Shown piece by piece: positions 41,701-51,910 of a stretch of 64,000 nt of DNA. The stretch spans positions 248,001 through 312,000 of the forward strand of contig NZ_JBFDUZ010000005.1 in NCBI RefSeq assembly GCF_040719145.1, read 5' to 3'. The DNA comes from Paenibacillus sp. JQZ6Y-1 (GTDB lineage Bacteria > Bacillota > Bacilli > Paenibacillales > Paenibacillaceae). The translations under genes were made by a program, and so were the position numbers. The number at the start of each line of letters is the position of its first letter. The first letter of the stretch is position 1. Below the pieces are notes generated by a model, which did not search any database, was not told where the DNA came from, and saw nothing but the letters and a program-made list of their open reading frames with translations.

Positions 41701-43857
41701 TTATTTTCCCTTAACCGCCTGCGCTACCATTGTCGCAAACACTTTTGCACCCGCCGGATTCACATGCACACCATCCGTTGCAAAGAAGCTGTTCTGCCCC
41801 TTACTTGCCGAGTACCAATCCACAACAGTAATACGCGGATCTTCCGCTGCTACAGCATTGATCGTATCATTGACGATGCTTTCCCACGAACGAGGTACAC
41901 GCGTATTTACCATCACAATCTTTTTCGCACTACCCAGTTCATCGAGCAGGTCTTCCAGCTGCTCACGGGTAAAGGAACCGTTCGTACCCAGCTCCAAAAT
42001 CACTGTGGAGCCGAGGTGACCTCCGCTGCGCAGCTGCTGCACCACTGCTGGTGCTTCGGTCATTTGACGACCAACGCGTCCGTCGATGGTGATGCCCGGC
42101 ATCGTTTGGGTCATATAGTGCGCTACATCCAGCATGACGGAGTCGCCGATGGCGGTGACGTTGTTGCCGGAAGTGATTTTATCCAGCGTTTTCTTGGTTG
42201 CTGCAGCAGGCAGAGACACATCGGAAGAATCCTGTTTATCACTGCCACTGTCCGCAGAATCGCTGGAGGAATCTTTGGATGAAGCATCCTGATCATCCTG
42301 TTTGCTGGATGACGGTTTGTCAGTTCCAGCGGACGATGGATCTGTCTTGTTATCTGTAGCAGAAGTACCGTCTTCGTTGGCATCTGCATTGGAGTCTGTA
42401 CCTGCATCGGTAGATGCAGAATCCCCTGTACCCTTGTCCATATCATCCGACGATGATGTACTGCTTCCGTCGGTATCGCTAGAGGTCGTGCCGTCTGTTT
42501 CTTTGTTCTCCTGATCCGAGCTGCCTTTGGACGACTCGGTATCCTTATCCTTAGAGGAATGGGATACATTAGTTGGTGTCGTTTGACTAGAGCCTGTAAT
42601 AAACACGCTCTGTGGCTGCTGAGCTTCTGCGGTTTCCTCTGTCGTCTGGTTGGATGACAGCAGATGACCGAGTACAGCTGCGGACAGGATAAAGATTGCC
42701 GCTGCTGAGCCGCCAATGATCCAGCCGCGTGAACTGCGCCAGTTGGAGCTACCGATGCGTCCGAAGGAATAACGGAAGCCTTTACGACGGATCGGCTCTT
42801 CGACGTACCGATAGGACAGTTCGGCAAGCGCGATGCTGACAGCTACCTGAATAATGGCTTTTAGAATCGAAGGCTCGCCTGTATCGATCTGCGGTGTACT
42901 GAGTGTGATCACTGGAAAGTGCCACAGGTACAATCCGTATGAACGCTGTCCCAGCCAGCGTAGCGGCTTGCATCCCACGAGCACGGCAAGGCGACTCGCT
43001 GGGTGCGCCAGTACGGCGATGAGAACAGCAGTAATGATGGAAATGAGTACAAGTCCACCACGATACAGGAATGGCTCATATTCATTCGTATGCCAGATGG
43101 ACCACAATAGGACGATCAGAGCAGCCAAGCCAACGGCATCCAGCAAGCCCTGTGCAGGCGCGGATACATTGGCTTTCAGCTTAATACTTGGCCAAACGAC
43201 CGCCAGCGCCGCGCCAATCAGCAGGGCGAAGATACGGGTGTCTGTACCGTAATACACACGGCTTGGATCGGTTCCGGGCACATACAGCACTGCCATCAGC
43301 AGCGCCGAGATGAACGCGAGACTCATAATCCAGCCGGACAAATTGCCGCGCTTGGGCAGGAATTTCATGCCCAGCATCAGGATAAATGGCCACAGCAGGT
43401 AAAATTGCTCCTCCACCGCTAGCGACCATAGATGACCAAGCGGTGAAGCTGGACCGAAGCTTTCAAAATACGATACTTTATGGAAAATAAACCACCAGTT
43501 GCTCACGTACAACAGAGCCGCCGGAATATCTCCGTGCAAAGACGCCAGTCTGGCATGATCTCCGATCAGGCACCACAGCCCGACAACTAGAATCATCACA
43601 TACATGGCGGGCAGCAGACGACGCGCCCGTCTTTTCCAAAAGTCGACCAGATCGAGGCGACGATTGCGCTCCCATTGTCCAACAAGAATGTCTGTGATCA
43701 GATAACCAGACAATACAAAAAATATCCCTACGCCGAGCAACCCGCCCGGTGCCCAGTCCGTATTCAAGTGATACAAAATGACCGCCAACACCGCAAATGC
43801 ACGCAGACCATCCAGTCCGGGCATATACCGGTGATGTTGGAGCGGTTTAGACAACAT
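41701..43857 (-). CDS. OatA-like membrane acyltransferase with C-terminal SGNH domain
   Basis: A 718-residue protein in three parts. Residues 1-400 are an acyltransferase-3 domain with about eleven helices; the catalytic His is in LYHLNTDW near residue 29, and FFVLSGYLIT follows. Residues ~405-545 are a Ser/Asp/Thr-rich linker of very low complexity, probably extracellular. The C-terminal 150 residues are an SGNH esterase-like domain with GDSVMLD near residue 569 and DGVHVNP near residue 695. This layout fits peptidoglycan O-acetyltransferases of the OatA type. It lies between the epimerase gene and the CxxH gene. Confidence 0.88.
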   Translation of the reverse strand: MLSKPLQHHRYMPGLDGLRAFAVLAVILYHLNTDWAPGGLLGVGIFFVLSGYLITDILVGQWERNRRLDLVDFWKRRARRLLPAMYVMILVVGLWCLIGDHARLASLHGDIPAALLYVSNWWFIFHKVSYFESFGPASPLGHLWSLAVEEQFYLLWPFILMLGMKFLPKRGNLSGWIMSLAFISALLMAVLYVPGTDPSRVYYGTDTRIFALLIGAALAVVWPSIKLKANVSAPAQGLLDAVGLAALIVLLWSIWHTNEYEPFLYRGGLVLISIITAVLIAVLAHPASRLAVLVGCKPLRWLGQRSYGLYLWHFPVITLSTPQIDTGEPSILKAIIQVAVSIALAELSYRYVEEPIRRKGFRYSFGRIGSSNWRSSRGWIIGGSAAAIFILSAAVLGHLLSSNQTTEETAEAQQPQSVFITGSSQTTPTNVSHSSKDKDTESSKGSSDQENKETDGTTSSDTDGSSTSSSDDMDKGTGDSASTDAGTDSNADANEDGTSATDNKTDPSSAGTDKPSSSKQDDQDASSKDSSSDSADSGSDKQDSSDVSLPAAATKKTLDKITSGNNVTAIGDSVMLDVAHYMTQTMPGITIDGRVGRQMTEAPAVVQQLRSGGHLGSTVILELGTNGSFTREQLEDLLDELGSAKKIVMVNTRVPRSWESIVNDTINAVAAEDPRITVVDWYSASKGQNSFFATDGVHVNPAGAKVFATMVAQAVKGK

Positions 43858-44385
43858 AATATGTCCACCGCCCTTTATGTATGCTCACAGCCTCCGTGAA
43901 GGCAGATGCTTGGTGTAACCGTCGATTCATCTTCTGCATATCTATACGTAACGTCCGAATCTTGATGTCGTTCATATTCAATTATCCTTTCCAAGGGGCC
44001 ATTATTTATCCCGTGCTGCTTCATATTCCTATGCTCGCAGGAACCGACATGACCCATTATATCCAAGTATTCTGCGTGAATCGTCTCAAAGCAGTTAAAA
44101 TTAATTTACAGCAAAGTCGCAAATTGACCGCACCTTCCATATAACCACAAAACTGGATGCGTCTGTCTGGATCTGGACACAAGAAAGCAAGGACCCCATC
44201 CTACTGGTCCCTGCTCCTTTGTTCATGATCTGTACGCGCTACTGTAAGAATGTCTGGCTGGTTATAATAGTGTATCGCATTCATATTCATCGGCTGGACT
44301 CCGACCATGCGGTCGGCAGCAGCCGGTATCATCCTATAGCTCCGTGGTCAAGCAGATTCATGAGCAAGCCGGACCGGCAGGGTAG
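43858..44385. other. 528-base gap with little content
   Basis: Apart from a hairpin at 44188-44212 (GCAAGGACC/GGTCCCTGC, one mismatch) I see no element here. Two short frames (43881-44144 and 43875-44066) overlap each other on opposite strands, and neither has a ribosome site. It is probably the upstream region of the acyltransferase gene. Confidence 0.4.
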
Positions 44386-44565
44386 TCAGACAACGAGAAA
44401 TTCGCCGTGCTGGTCACAATAGATACATTTCGCAGGTGGGTCCCAATCGGAAAATTCAGTTTCCTTCAGGTCCACCACATCTGGTGCATCTTCGTATTCA
44501 TCCACAAACTCCTCAAGTGCTTTTTCCACATGTTCCTTGCATACTACATACATTAGCATTCCCAT
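44386..44565 (-). CDS. CxxH/CxxC small protein (BA_5709 family)
   Basis: A 59-residue protein with the paired metal-ligand motifs CKEH near residue 9 and CIYCDQHG near residue 49, separated by an acidic helix (VEKALEEFVDEYEDAPDV). This is the CxxH/CxxC family that accompanies the wal operon and rlmH in Bacillales, of unknown function and probably zinc-binding. The ATG at 44563-44565 has GAGG 5 bases upstream. It is downstream of the HtrA gene in the same direction. Confidence 0.85.
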   Translation of the reverse strand: MGMLMYVVCKEHVEKALEEFVDEYEDAPDVVDLKETEFSDWDPPAKCIYCDQHGEFLVV

Positions 44566-44725
44566 TGTCCCTCTTTCCGTGCCCGTCACTTCAAATTTGA
44601 TATATTGATTGTTTCGTCGAGTATCGCATCATCTTGCTCTAGATCATTACACGATTATGGTATCATCCAATCGCTGGATGACATCATTGATTCGACGATG
44701 CTCTGTTCATCCATTCATAGTTCGT

Positions 44726-46000
44726 TCAGTCGCGATCCGGGGTGTCCTGAAGCTTGGCAGTAACCGAGCCCTTTTTCCCATCACGGTAATACGTTATGTT
44801 TATATCGTCGCCGATGGTCTTTTGATTGTATAAATATTTGCGCAAATCGAGGGTCGATGTAATCTTTTGCTTATCCAGCTGTACAATCACATCATCCACC
44901 TTGAGACCAGCTTCCTGAGCGGGTCCGCTTACTTCGAGCACGATTGCGCCTTTGGTGACGTTATCCGGCAGCTTGGGCTTCGGAGCGTCATTTTCCTCTT
45001 CCTCATCATAGGAGCGGTAAGCGTACTGACTATCCAGATCCATGCTGTAGACACCGAGGTATGGACGGTTGATCTTGCCTTCCGCCATAAGCTGCTTGGC
45101 GTAGTCCATTACTTCATTCATCGGAATTGCAAAACCCAACCCTTCCACACCAGTATCGGAAATCTTCATCGTATTGATGCCGATCACCTCACCGCGCAGA
45201 TTGACGAGCGCGCCGCCGCTATTACCTTCATTAATCGCCGCATCCGTCTGAATGACGTTCTGCTCCCAGTCATAATTGCCGTCTTGGTTAAGCGATACTG
45301 GGATTAGCCGATGGTCATAGCTAATAATCCCTGATGTCATCGTACCATTAAACCCTAGTGGATTGCCAATTGCCATCACCGTTTCGCCCAGCTGTAGCTG
45401 ATCCGAGTCGCCAATAGCGGCGATGGTATCAATATCCTTGCTATCTACCGACAGAACAGCAATGTCGCTAATAAAATCCGCACCGACCACATTTGCCTTC
45501 AGCATCGTGCCATCAGTCATAACTGCATCGACTTCATCCGCACCAGAAATCACATGATTATTAGTCACAATGTATGCCTTGCCGCCTTCTTTGCGGAAAA
45601 TCACACCCGAACCAAGCGCTGACTCATCCAGCGCTGTCATATCCTGCTCTTCCAGACCTTCCTGATAATTCACAATGCTGACAACCGCAGGACGTACCTT
45701 TTCGGCAACCTGAATCAGCTGCTCATACGGACTGCCTGCCGTCTGCTGTACCGGCAATGCCGTGCTTGCAGTCGCTGTGCCAGAGTAATTGCTGTGATAC
45801 CACAACAATCCGCCCATCACTGCTAGTACGGTAACGGCACTTGTGACCGCGCTCACCAGTACTACCTTCAGCATGGACGTTTGTCGGCGTACCTGTCCCG
45901 CGGGTGAGCGGAACGATGGGTACGATCGGCGGGAGGAGGAGACGCCGCGTTTGGAGCTGCGGACTTTGGTGGAGTAGAAATCATCATCAAATAACGCCAT
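44726..46000 (-). CDS. htrC: HtrA-like membrane serine protease
   Basis: A 424-residue trypsin-like protease. A cytoplasmic N-terminus (MALFDDDFYS, Ser/Arg-rich) is followed by one membrane helix near residues 47-65. The protease domain has His in TNNHVISG near 147, Asp in DIAVLSVD near 178 and Ser in GNSGGAL near 261. A PDZ domain starts near residue 330 and ends in the usual LRKYLYNQK block. It degrades misfolded cell-envelope proteins. It is the last gene of the walR-walK-walH-walI-walJ cluster. The ATG at 45998-46000 has GAGGAG 8 bases upstream, so I prefer it over one two codons earlier. Confidence 0.92.
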   Translation of the reverse strand: MALFDDDFYSTKVRSSKRGVSSSRRSYPSFRSPAGQVRRQTSMLKVVLVSAVTSAVTVLAVMGGLLWYHSNYSGTATASTALPVQQTAGSPYEQLIQVAEKVRPAVVSIVNYQEGLEEQDMTALDESALGSGVIFRKEGGKAYIVTNNHVISGADEVDAVMTDGTMLKANVVGADFISDIAVLSVDSKDIDTIAAIGDSDQLQLGETVMAIGNPLGFNGTMTSGIISYDHRLIPVSLNQDGNYDWEQNVIQTDAAINEGNSGGALVNLRGEVIGINTMKISDTGVEGLGFAIPMNEVMDYAKQLMAEGKINRPYLGVYSMDLDSQYAYRSYDEEEENDAPKPKLPDNVTKGAIVLEVSGPAQEAGLKVDDVIVQLDKQKITSTLDLRKYLYNQKTIGDDINITYYRDGKKGSVTAKLQDTPDRD

Positions 46001-46066
46001 GCTCATCGCTCCTCTACTATGCCTGATATGATGTTGCGGCGTTTCTGCTGTCGCTTCCGGTCTCCA

Positions 46067-46924
46067 TCATTGTCCAGATGGAATCACCTGCGCCGAGTCT
46101 GCTGGTTGGCGCGTTTCATTCAGCGCATCCCATGGGGTCGGACGGTTATAGTACGTTTCGCATAATTGAAATTCATGATCCTTGTAAAAGCAGCCCCGAC
46201 TTTCCATCGCATCGCGAACGCTCAGCTTGGCAAGCTCCATCATATTGTGATCCAGACTAAGATGCGCCAAGTAGGTACGCTTCATTTTCTGACATAACAA
46301 CTCACTTAACGCTTCGCCTGCGGCATCGTTGGATAAATGGCCTACATCGCTTAGAATGCGACGCTTTGTATTCCACGGGTACCGTCCCATGCGCAGCATC
46401 TCAATATCGTGATTGGCTTCCAGTACCAGCACATCCGAATTGGATATACTTTGCATGACCTTGTCGCTGACATAACCGAGATCGGTTGCCACACTCAGCT
46501 TCTGCTCGCCATCCTTGAAAACATAACCGACTGGCTCTGCCGCATCATGCGAGATACCGAACGATTCGATTCGCAGGGAGCCAAAGCTCAAAAAGTCTCC
46601 CGTCTGCATAATCTGCTTTTGCTCTGGTGTAATCTTGCCGACTGCCTTCTCAATCGCCATCCATGTTTTCTCGTTAGCATAGATGGGCAGCCCATATTTG
46701 CGCGCCACAGCGCCGAGTCCGCGTACATGGTCGGAGTGCTCATGGGTGACCAGAATGCCTTGCAGCTGGTCGCCGCTGAATTCGCGCTCCTTCATCAGCT
46801 CGTCAATCCGCTTTGCGCTCAGGCCCGCATCAATGAGCAGAGCCGCATCTTTATTTCGAACGATGGTCGCATTTCCTGTCGAACCACTCGATAATACTGT
46901 AAATTGTATGCCTGTGCCTATCAT
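46067..46924 (-). CDS. walJ: MBL-fold metallohydrolase WalJ
   Basis: A 285-residue metallo-beta-lactamase-fold protein. The metal-binding motif is THEHSDHVRGL near residue 59, with further ligands in DGLSAK-type DAGLSAKRI, a distal HDAAEP and SLDHNM. It is the YycJ/WalJ protein, thought to act as a 5'-to-3' exonuclease in mutation control or as an accessory of the wal operon. It lies 5 bases after walI and 66 before htrA on the same strand. Confidence 0.92.
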   Translation of the reverse strand: MIGTGIQFTVLSSGSTGNATIVRNKDAALLIDAGLSAKRIDELMKEREFSGDQLQGILVTHEHSDHVRGLGAVARKYGLPIYANEKTWMAIEKAVGKITPEQKQIMQTGDFLSFGSLRIESFGISHDAAEPVGYVFKDGEQKLSVATDLGYVSDKVMQSISNSDVLVLEANHDIEMLRMGRYPWNTKRRILSDVGHLSNDAAGEALSELLCQKMKRTYLAHLSLDHNMMELAKLSVRDAMESRGCFYKDHEFQLCETYYNRPTPWDALNETRQPADSAQVIPSGQ

Positions 46925-46929
46925 ATATC

Positions 46930-47676
46930 CTACTCCTCATTTTGTGACGACGGGGCAACGATAACCTCCCCGCTGATTCCCTGTACATAATAGAATGCGC
47001 CACTTTCCAGCGCGATTCGCCATACGGGTAGAGCAACTGTAGTATGATCGCCAGTGTTCTGTCCGTAATAGCCCAGGGTAATATCCTTAACCACTGCCCC
47101 TTCCGGCAGATCATGTTCAATAATAGTTCCCAATGCGGTCGATGCCGACAGAATCTCCTGTCTCGGCTCATCCGCTTCCTCCTGTTGCAGCGTCAGCTGC
47201 GGAGCAAGATAAGAATGAATCTTCTGATTACTATAATACAGCTCTAGATTCATATTAAACAGGGGTAAATCATTATTTATGAGCGGATGCATCACAAAAA
47301 CGCCTTCTTCCGCAATCAGCGAGTCATATTGATAGTTGGAAAATTGAGGGATTTCCGTCGATAGCTGCTCTTTTAATTCGTCTTCATTAAAAATCAACTG
47401 ACTATCCGCCGCTCGCTTCAGCTGAATCGGCTCGCTATTGATCGGTGTCAGATCGCGATAGGGAATCGGCCCCAGAATCGGTGTATCACGTGGAATCTGC
47501 GCATTCACTTGAATATGCTTATCCTCCAACGCACGTTGGGCATTCTCGCTGAGTGAGGCAATATCCAGATTGGACTGTGCCTGATCGCGAATATCCATCC
47601 AGAGCTGGTATCCCAATATGATGTTCAGCAGTAAAAAGGCGGCGATCAGCACCGTTTTTGCCCGTCCCCAGTCCAT
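46930..47676 (-). CDS. walI: WalI (YycI) regulatory membrane protein
   Basis: A 248-residue protein with an N-terminal membrane helix (residues 7-27, AFLLLNIILGYQL) and a large extracellular domain. It belongs to the YycI family, which with WalH holds WalK in check through the membrane. The ATG at 47674-47676 is preceded by AGGAGG with 5-base spacing, so the open frame before it is not used. It follows walH and precedes walJ, all on the same strand. Confidence 0.9.
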   Translation of the reverse strand: MDWGRAKTVLIAAFLLLNIILGYQLWMDIRDQAQSNLDIASLSENAQRALEDKHIQVNAQIPRDTPILGPIPYRDLTPINSEPIQLKRAADSQLIFNEDELKEQLSTEIPQFSNYQYDSLIAEEGVFVMHPLINNDLPLFNMNLELYYSNQKIHSYLAPQLTLQQEEADEPRQEILSASTALGTIIEHDLPEGAVVKDITLGYYGQNTGDHTTVALPVWRIALESGAFYYVQGISGEVIVAPSSQNEE

Positions 47677-47858
47677 CTGTTCCTCCTGTCTGCCCACCTG
47701 CACAGGTTCCTGTGCCAAGGCGAGCAATCTCACGCAGAATATAGTACAGCTTCATAATATGGTATAGCTTCATTTTGTATCCTATATGGTACTTCATTTC
47801 GATATATCAGATGTTGACGGTTCAATAGAAGCAGCAGACTTACTGAAAGCCATCTCGC

Positions 47859-49196
47859 TTACTTGCTGCTCAGCAGCTGGGTGCTGCCATCCTGTAGCTT
47901 CACCATCCAGACTGGTGTTAATACAACCACTCCATTACCTAGTGTGGGGCGATAGGCAGGGGACAGATCAACCACCTGCTTGCCTGCTGGAATCTGACTT
48001 TTCAGCAATTTCTCTAGCTGCTGTCCACCGGGCAGACTGTGCATCGCTGCTGCCGATTGACCAGCAGTTGTATCCGTTTCAGGTGACACTGCCGAATCGC
48101 CACGACTAGATGGATTGGCATTCAGAGACAGCATAGAGCGCTCATAGGAAGATACCGTATTATGCTCCACTACGAGCCGCATATAGCCGAACTTTACTTT
48201 GTCCGTCTCCATCACCGGATAGGAGCGATAATATTGACGGAAAATAAATCCGCCCTTACTATCGCCATTGTTGTTGATATTGAGCATATACGTGCCCGGC
48301 CAGCCGCCATGCTGATTCACAAAATCAACTGCAGACAGCACATTGTCCGAGCTATTGTTGCTGCCCGTCGTCGGTGCAGTCGGATCGGTATATGTCATCC
48401 ATTTTTGCAATGTATCGACCTGTAAACTCCGCTTACTATCGGTATAAATTTCAATGCCGTTCTGTTCATTAATATTGCGAATCGCGCCCGGATCGAAAAA
48501 CAGATTGCGCTGCATCTGCTCCGTCGTTAGACTGTCCAGCTTCAGCGTCACCACTGGGATGCTCAGACTGCTCTGTGGGATATAATAACCGCCAGCGGTG
48601 TACTGATAGCCCATGCTGTTCTCGCCAAGCAGCACATTACGCGTAATTTGCTCACTTTTCAGATCCATATCGTTCGCTTCATACACTACGTCACCACTAG
48701 CACTGAAAAAGAATGCCTTTGTCTGGCGATCCTCTGACGAAGTATAGATCCAGATGCGGTTCACCGAATCGCCTTCAAACAGCGAATCCGGGTTCAGCTT
48801 CAAACTACGTTCCAGCAGACTAACGGGAATCCCGCTGCTAAATGTCAGCTCAATCCCATCATCACTGCGTACCATATTCCAATCGATGCTCTGCACCGAC
48901 AGACGGCGGAACTGTCCAAAGCTAGCTTCGCGCAGCCCGTTATAAATGGTATTGTAATCATCCGACGACGGATAAAAGATCGTATGACGATTGCCAGTCA
49001 TATGAATAATCATTTTATCGGGAAATAGCATATTTTCGATGCTAGAGTGTGGACCGATATCCTCCGCCTGCACATAGCCAGACTCGGAATTAACGACCGA
49101 ATCCGCACCCGGCATCCGGTAAATGAGGAAGTAGCTTTGCACCAAACTGATAATGATCAGCAGAGCCAGCAAGGCAGATTTGATATTCTCCCTCAT
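47859..49196 (-). CDS. walH: WalH (YycH) regulatory membrane protein
   Basis: A 445-residue protein with one N-terminal membrane helix (residues 5-27) and an extracellular domain of YycH type (NRHTIFYPSSDDYNTIYN). It binds the sensor domain of WalK with WalI and reduces its activity. Its start codon overlaps the end of walK (ATGA). A 180-base gap separates it from walI, longer than the tight junctions elsewhere in the operon. Confidence 0.9.
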   Translation of the reverse strand: MRENIKSALLALLIIISLVQSYFLIYRMPGADSVVNSESGYVQAEDIGPHSSIENMLFPDKMIIHMTGNRHTIFYPSSDDYNTIYNGLREASFGQFRRLSVQSIDWNMVRSDDGIELTFSSGIPVSLLERSLKLNPDSLFEGDSVNRIWIYTSSEDRQTKAFFFSASGDVVYEANDMDLKSEQITRNVLLGENSMGYQYTAGGYYIPQSSLSIPVVTLKLDSLTTEQMQRNLFFDPGAIRNINEQNGIEIYTDSKRSLQVDTLQKWMTYTDPTAPTTGSNNSSDNVLSAVDFVNQHGGWPGTYMLNINNNGDSKGGFIFRQYYRSYPVMETDKVKFGYMRLVVEHNTVSSYERSMLSLNANPSSRGDSAVSPETDTTAGQSAAAMHSLPGGQQLEKLLKSQIPAGKQVVDLSPAYRPTLGNGVVVLTPVWMVKLQDGSTQLLSSK

Positions 49197-51040
49197 TCTT
49201 CCACCTCTCCTTCCTCATGCAGCGGCAGCAATACCGTTACCGTGGTTCCCTGTCCCAGCTCCGAATCCAAGGCGATAGAGCCGTTATGGACACGCACTAT
49301 TTCCTGGGCAATAGACAGACCGAGTCCCGTTCCGCCCATATTACGCGAACGTGCTTTGTCGACCCGATAAAAGCGTTCAAAGATGCGCGCCAGATCCTGC
49401 TGCGGAATCCCAATTCCGGTATCCTGAATGAAAATTGCCAGCATATCGTCCTTTGTACTGTATGCGCCCAACGTAATGCTTCCGCCATCCATCGTATATT
49501 TCAGCGCATTGGATACGAGATTATCTAGCACCTGATCAATCTGATCGCGGTCAATCCAGACACTGCCTACATTCGGCTGAATGTCGATGTCACATCCGAT
49601 ATGCTTTTGCTTCATTTGAACAAAGAAACGGTCAGATGTATCCTCTAGCAACTCCAGCACACTCGTACGCTGCTTGCGCAAAGTCGCTTCGCTGGAATCA
49701 AGACGCGACAGATGCAGCAGATCGCTGACCAGTCGAATCATGCGCTGGGTTTCATTTTGAATGACACCGATAAAACGTTCGGCAAGTGCGCGTTCATCCA
49801 GCGCACCGTCCTCCAATGCTTCGGTATAGCTTTTAATGGTCGTTAGCGGCGTACGTAGCTCATGCGAGACATTCGCAACAAACTCGCGTCGTGCACCTTC
49901 CAGCTTCTCCTGCTCAGTCACATCCTGCAACACAGCGATAACACCTGCAACGCTGTCTTTGCGGCGGTGTACCGTGCTAAACGTTACACGTACAATCGAA
50001 CTGCTTTCATCTGGCTCGCTCAGCGTGAGCATCACCTGACGTAGTGTACCAGCTTGCAATTTACCGCGTTCATTTTCGGATAGTGGCAGCAATTTCACCA
50101 ATTCCTTGCCCGTCATATCCTGCTCGCTGGCAGACAGCATTGCACCTGCGACGCGGTTTACGAGAATAACGCAGCCATGCTCGTCAGTGGCGATCACACC
50201 GTCACTCATATTTTTCAAAATGGAGGCAAGGCGTTCTTTTTCCTCTTCATTCTGTGCCAGCGCATCGCGCAAACGTCCGGTCATATAATTAAATGCTTCG
50301 CTCAATTGACCGATCTCATCATTGCTGTACACCGTCATATGATGGTCAAATTCGCCTTCTGCTACCTGCTTCGCTCGGCGAGTCATTTCCTTAATCGGCT
50401 GCGTAATCGTATGCGCCAGAATGACACCTAGAATCGCCGTCATCACCAGCGCGATTAAGATGCCGTACAGGAAAATGCCGTTGATCCGCTTCATCGTATC
50501 GTACAAATCCGCCATCGACGCAACGATATACACCGCCCCAACCGTGCGATTGCCACTAATGATCGGCTCGGCGACGACTCGCTTGCGTTCGCCGGTATCA
50601 TCGATAATATATTCCTCGTTATTGTTAATCCCTTGTAACGCGCGGCTGACCACAGTCTGTGTATTTCGACGCGCTTCTACACCGGATGTCGTATCCAGTG
50701 AAGATGTAAGAATCCGTCCACTTGCATCCAGCACCTGAATTTCCTGAATCTCGGTGCCGCTCATATTGTATAAATTGTCGACGATCTGCTTGAGATCATC
50801 GACTGAATTGGAAAAGGTATCGCCGCTGCCAGACCATTTGTTCTCGATCAGTACTGACAGCAGTTGTGCCCGCTGCTGCAAATCTTGAGTAAAATTGCTC
50901 GTCAGCGAGTTCTTCATCGCACTGACAAAATACACCCCAATCAATTGCATCGAGATCAGGATGAGCAGTACGTAGATAATAATCAGCCGCGCCTGAATGG
51001 TGCGGCTGAAGCCCGGCAGCAGCCGCAATCTGCGCTTCAC
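49193..51040 (-). CDS. walK: WalK (YycG) sensor histidine kinase
   Basis: A 615-residue kinase. Two membrane helices flank an extracytoplasmic PAS-like domain (residues about 35-185), followed by HAMP (205-260), a cytoplasmic PAS (270-375), the His-phosphotransfer helix with SHELRTPL (His393) and a catalytic domain with the N-, G1- and G2-boxes (NALKYT, DTGIGIP, GTGLGLS). It phosphorylates WalR and controls autolysins and wall turnover. It starts with GTG at 51038-51040 after GGGAGG, one base after the walR stop. Confidence 0.95.
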   Translation of the reverse strand: MKRRLRLLPGFSRTIQARLIIIYVLLILISMQLIGVYFVSAMKNSLTSNFTQDLQQRAQLLSVLIENKWSGSGDTFSNSVDDLKQIVDNLYNMSGTEIQEIQVLDASGRILTSSLDTTSGVEARRNTQTVVSRALQGINNNEEYIIDDTGERKRVVAEPIISGNRTVGAVYIVASMADLYDTMKRINGIFLYGILIALVMTAILGVILAHTITQPIKEMTRRAKQVAEGEFDHHMTVYSNDEIGQLSEAFNYMTGRLRDALAQNEEEKERLASILKNMSDGVIATDEHGCVILVNRVAGAMLSASEQDMTGKELVKLLPLSENERGKLQAGTLRQVMLTLSEPDESSSIVRVTFSTVHRRKDSVAGVIAVLQDVTEQEKLEGARREFVANVSHELRTPLTTIKSYTEALEDGALDERALAERFIGVIQNETQRMIRLVSDLLHLSRLDSSEATLRKQRTSVLELLEDTSDRFFVQMKQKHIGCDIDIQPNVGSVWIDRDQIDQVLDNLVSNALKYTMDGGSITLGAYSTKDDMLAIFIQDTGIGIPQQDLARIFERFYRVDKARSRNMGGTGLGLSIAQEIVRVHNGSIALDSELGQGTTVTVLLPLHEEGEVEE

Positions 51041-51041
51041 G

Positions 51042-51776
51042 TTACATGCCTCCCGCTTTGGGACTGCGCATCATATAGCCAAGTCCGCGCCGCGTCAAAA
51101 TATACTCCGGCTTGCTCGGATCGTCCTCAATCTTCTCGCGCAGGCGGCGAATCGTCACATCAACGGTACGCACATCCCCAAAATATTCAAATCCCCAAAC
51201 CGCCTGCAACAAATGCTCGCGGGTCATCACTCGGCCCGCATTTTTTGCCATATAATACACCAACTCATATTCACGATGGGTCAAGTCGAGCGGTTCGCCG
51301 TCCTTGTACACCATATACATATCTGTATCAATAAACAGACCGAACAGACTCAGTCCATTTTTGTTCTCTTCTTCTTCCGGTACGCTGACTGCTATAGCGG
51401 CAGGCGCTTTTTTCTGCTGACGCCGCATATGGGCTTTGACACGGGCAAGCAGCTCACGCGTACTGAATGGCTTGGTGACGTAATCATCAGCGCCCAGTTC
51501 CAAACCAAGCACCTTGTCGATCTCGGCGTCCTTGGCAGTCAGCATAATGATCGGCATATCCAGCCGAGTGCGCACTTCGCGGCACACATCCATTCCATCC
51601 TTGCCGGGCAGCATCAGGTCTAGCAGCATCAGATCCGGCTCCTCGGCAAATGCCTGCTCCACCGCACTAATGCCGTCAAAGGCACAGATGACTTCATAGC
51701 CTTCTTTTTCGAGATTGAATTTTAGAATATCTGCAATCGGTTGTTCATCATCAACGACCAGAATTTTTCCCTGCAT
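51042..51776 (-). CDS. walR: WalR (YycF) response regulator
   Basis: A 244-residue OmpR-type response regulator. The receiver domain has the acidic pocket VVDDE (8-12), phospho-acceptor Asp53 in [11 protein letters not shown], and Lys in the KPFSTREL block near 102. The C-terminal winged helix ends in [14 protein letters not shown] and [10 protein letters not shown]. It controls peptidoglycan hydrolase genes. The ATG at 51774-51776 has AGGTGA 8 bases upstream and was chosen over a nominal GTG five codons earlier. It is the first gene of the wal operon. Confidence 0.95.
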   Translation of the reverse strand: MQGKILVVDDEQPIADILKFNLEKEGYEVICAFDGISAVEQAFAEEPDLMLLDLMLPGKDGMDVCREVRTRLDMPIIMLTAKDAEIDKVLGLELGADDYVTKPFSTRELLARVKAHMRRQQKKAPAAIAVSVPEEEENKNGLSLFGLFIDTDMYMVYKDGEPLDLTHREYELVYYMAKNAGRVMTREHLLQAVWGFEYFGDVRTVDVTIRRLREKIEDDPSKPEYILTRRGLGYMMRSPKAGGM

Positions 51777-51910
51777 GGCTGGATTCACCTCATAATGACT
51801 TTGATGTATTTAGTGTAACATATTCGTGGGGGAGGTTCTTGCTTGGAGTTGGGATTTGATGATATGGGGGTAAACGGAACTCCGCTCTGGGAAAGGATGG
51901 GGAACGTCCT

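Noticed and set aside
43875-44144. Two overlapping short ORFs in the gap before the acyltransferase
   Set aside because: They lie on opposite strands over the same bases, and neither has a ribosome site.
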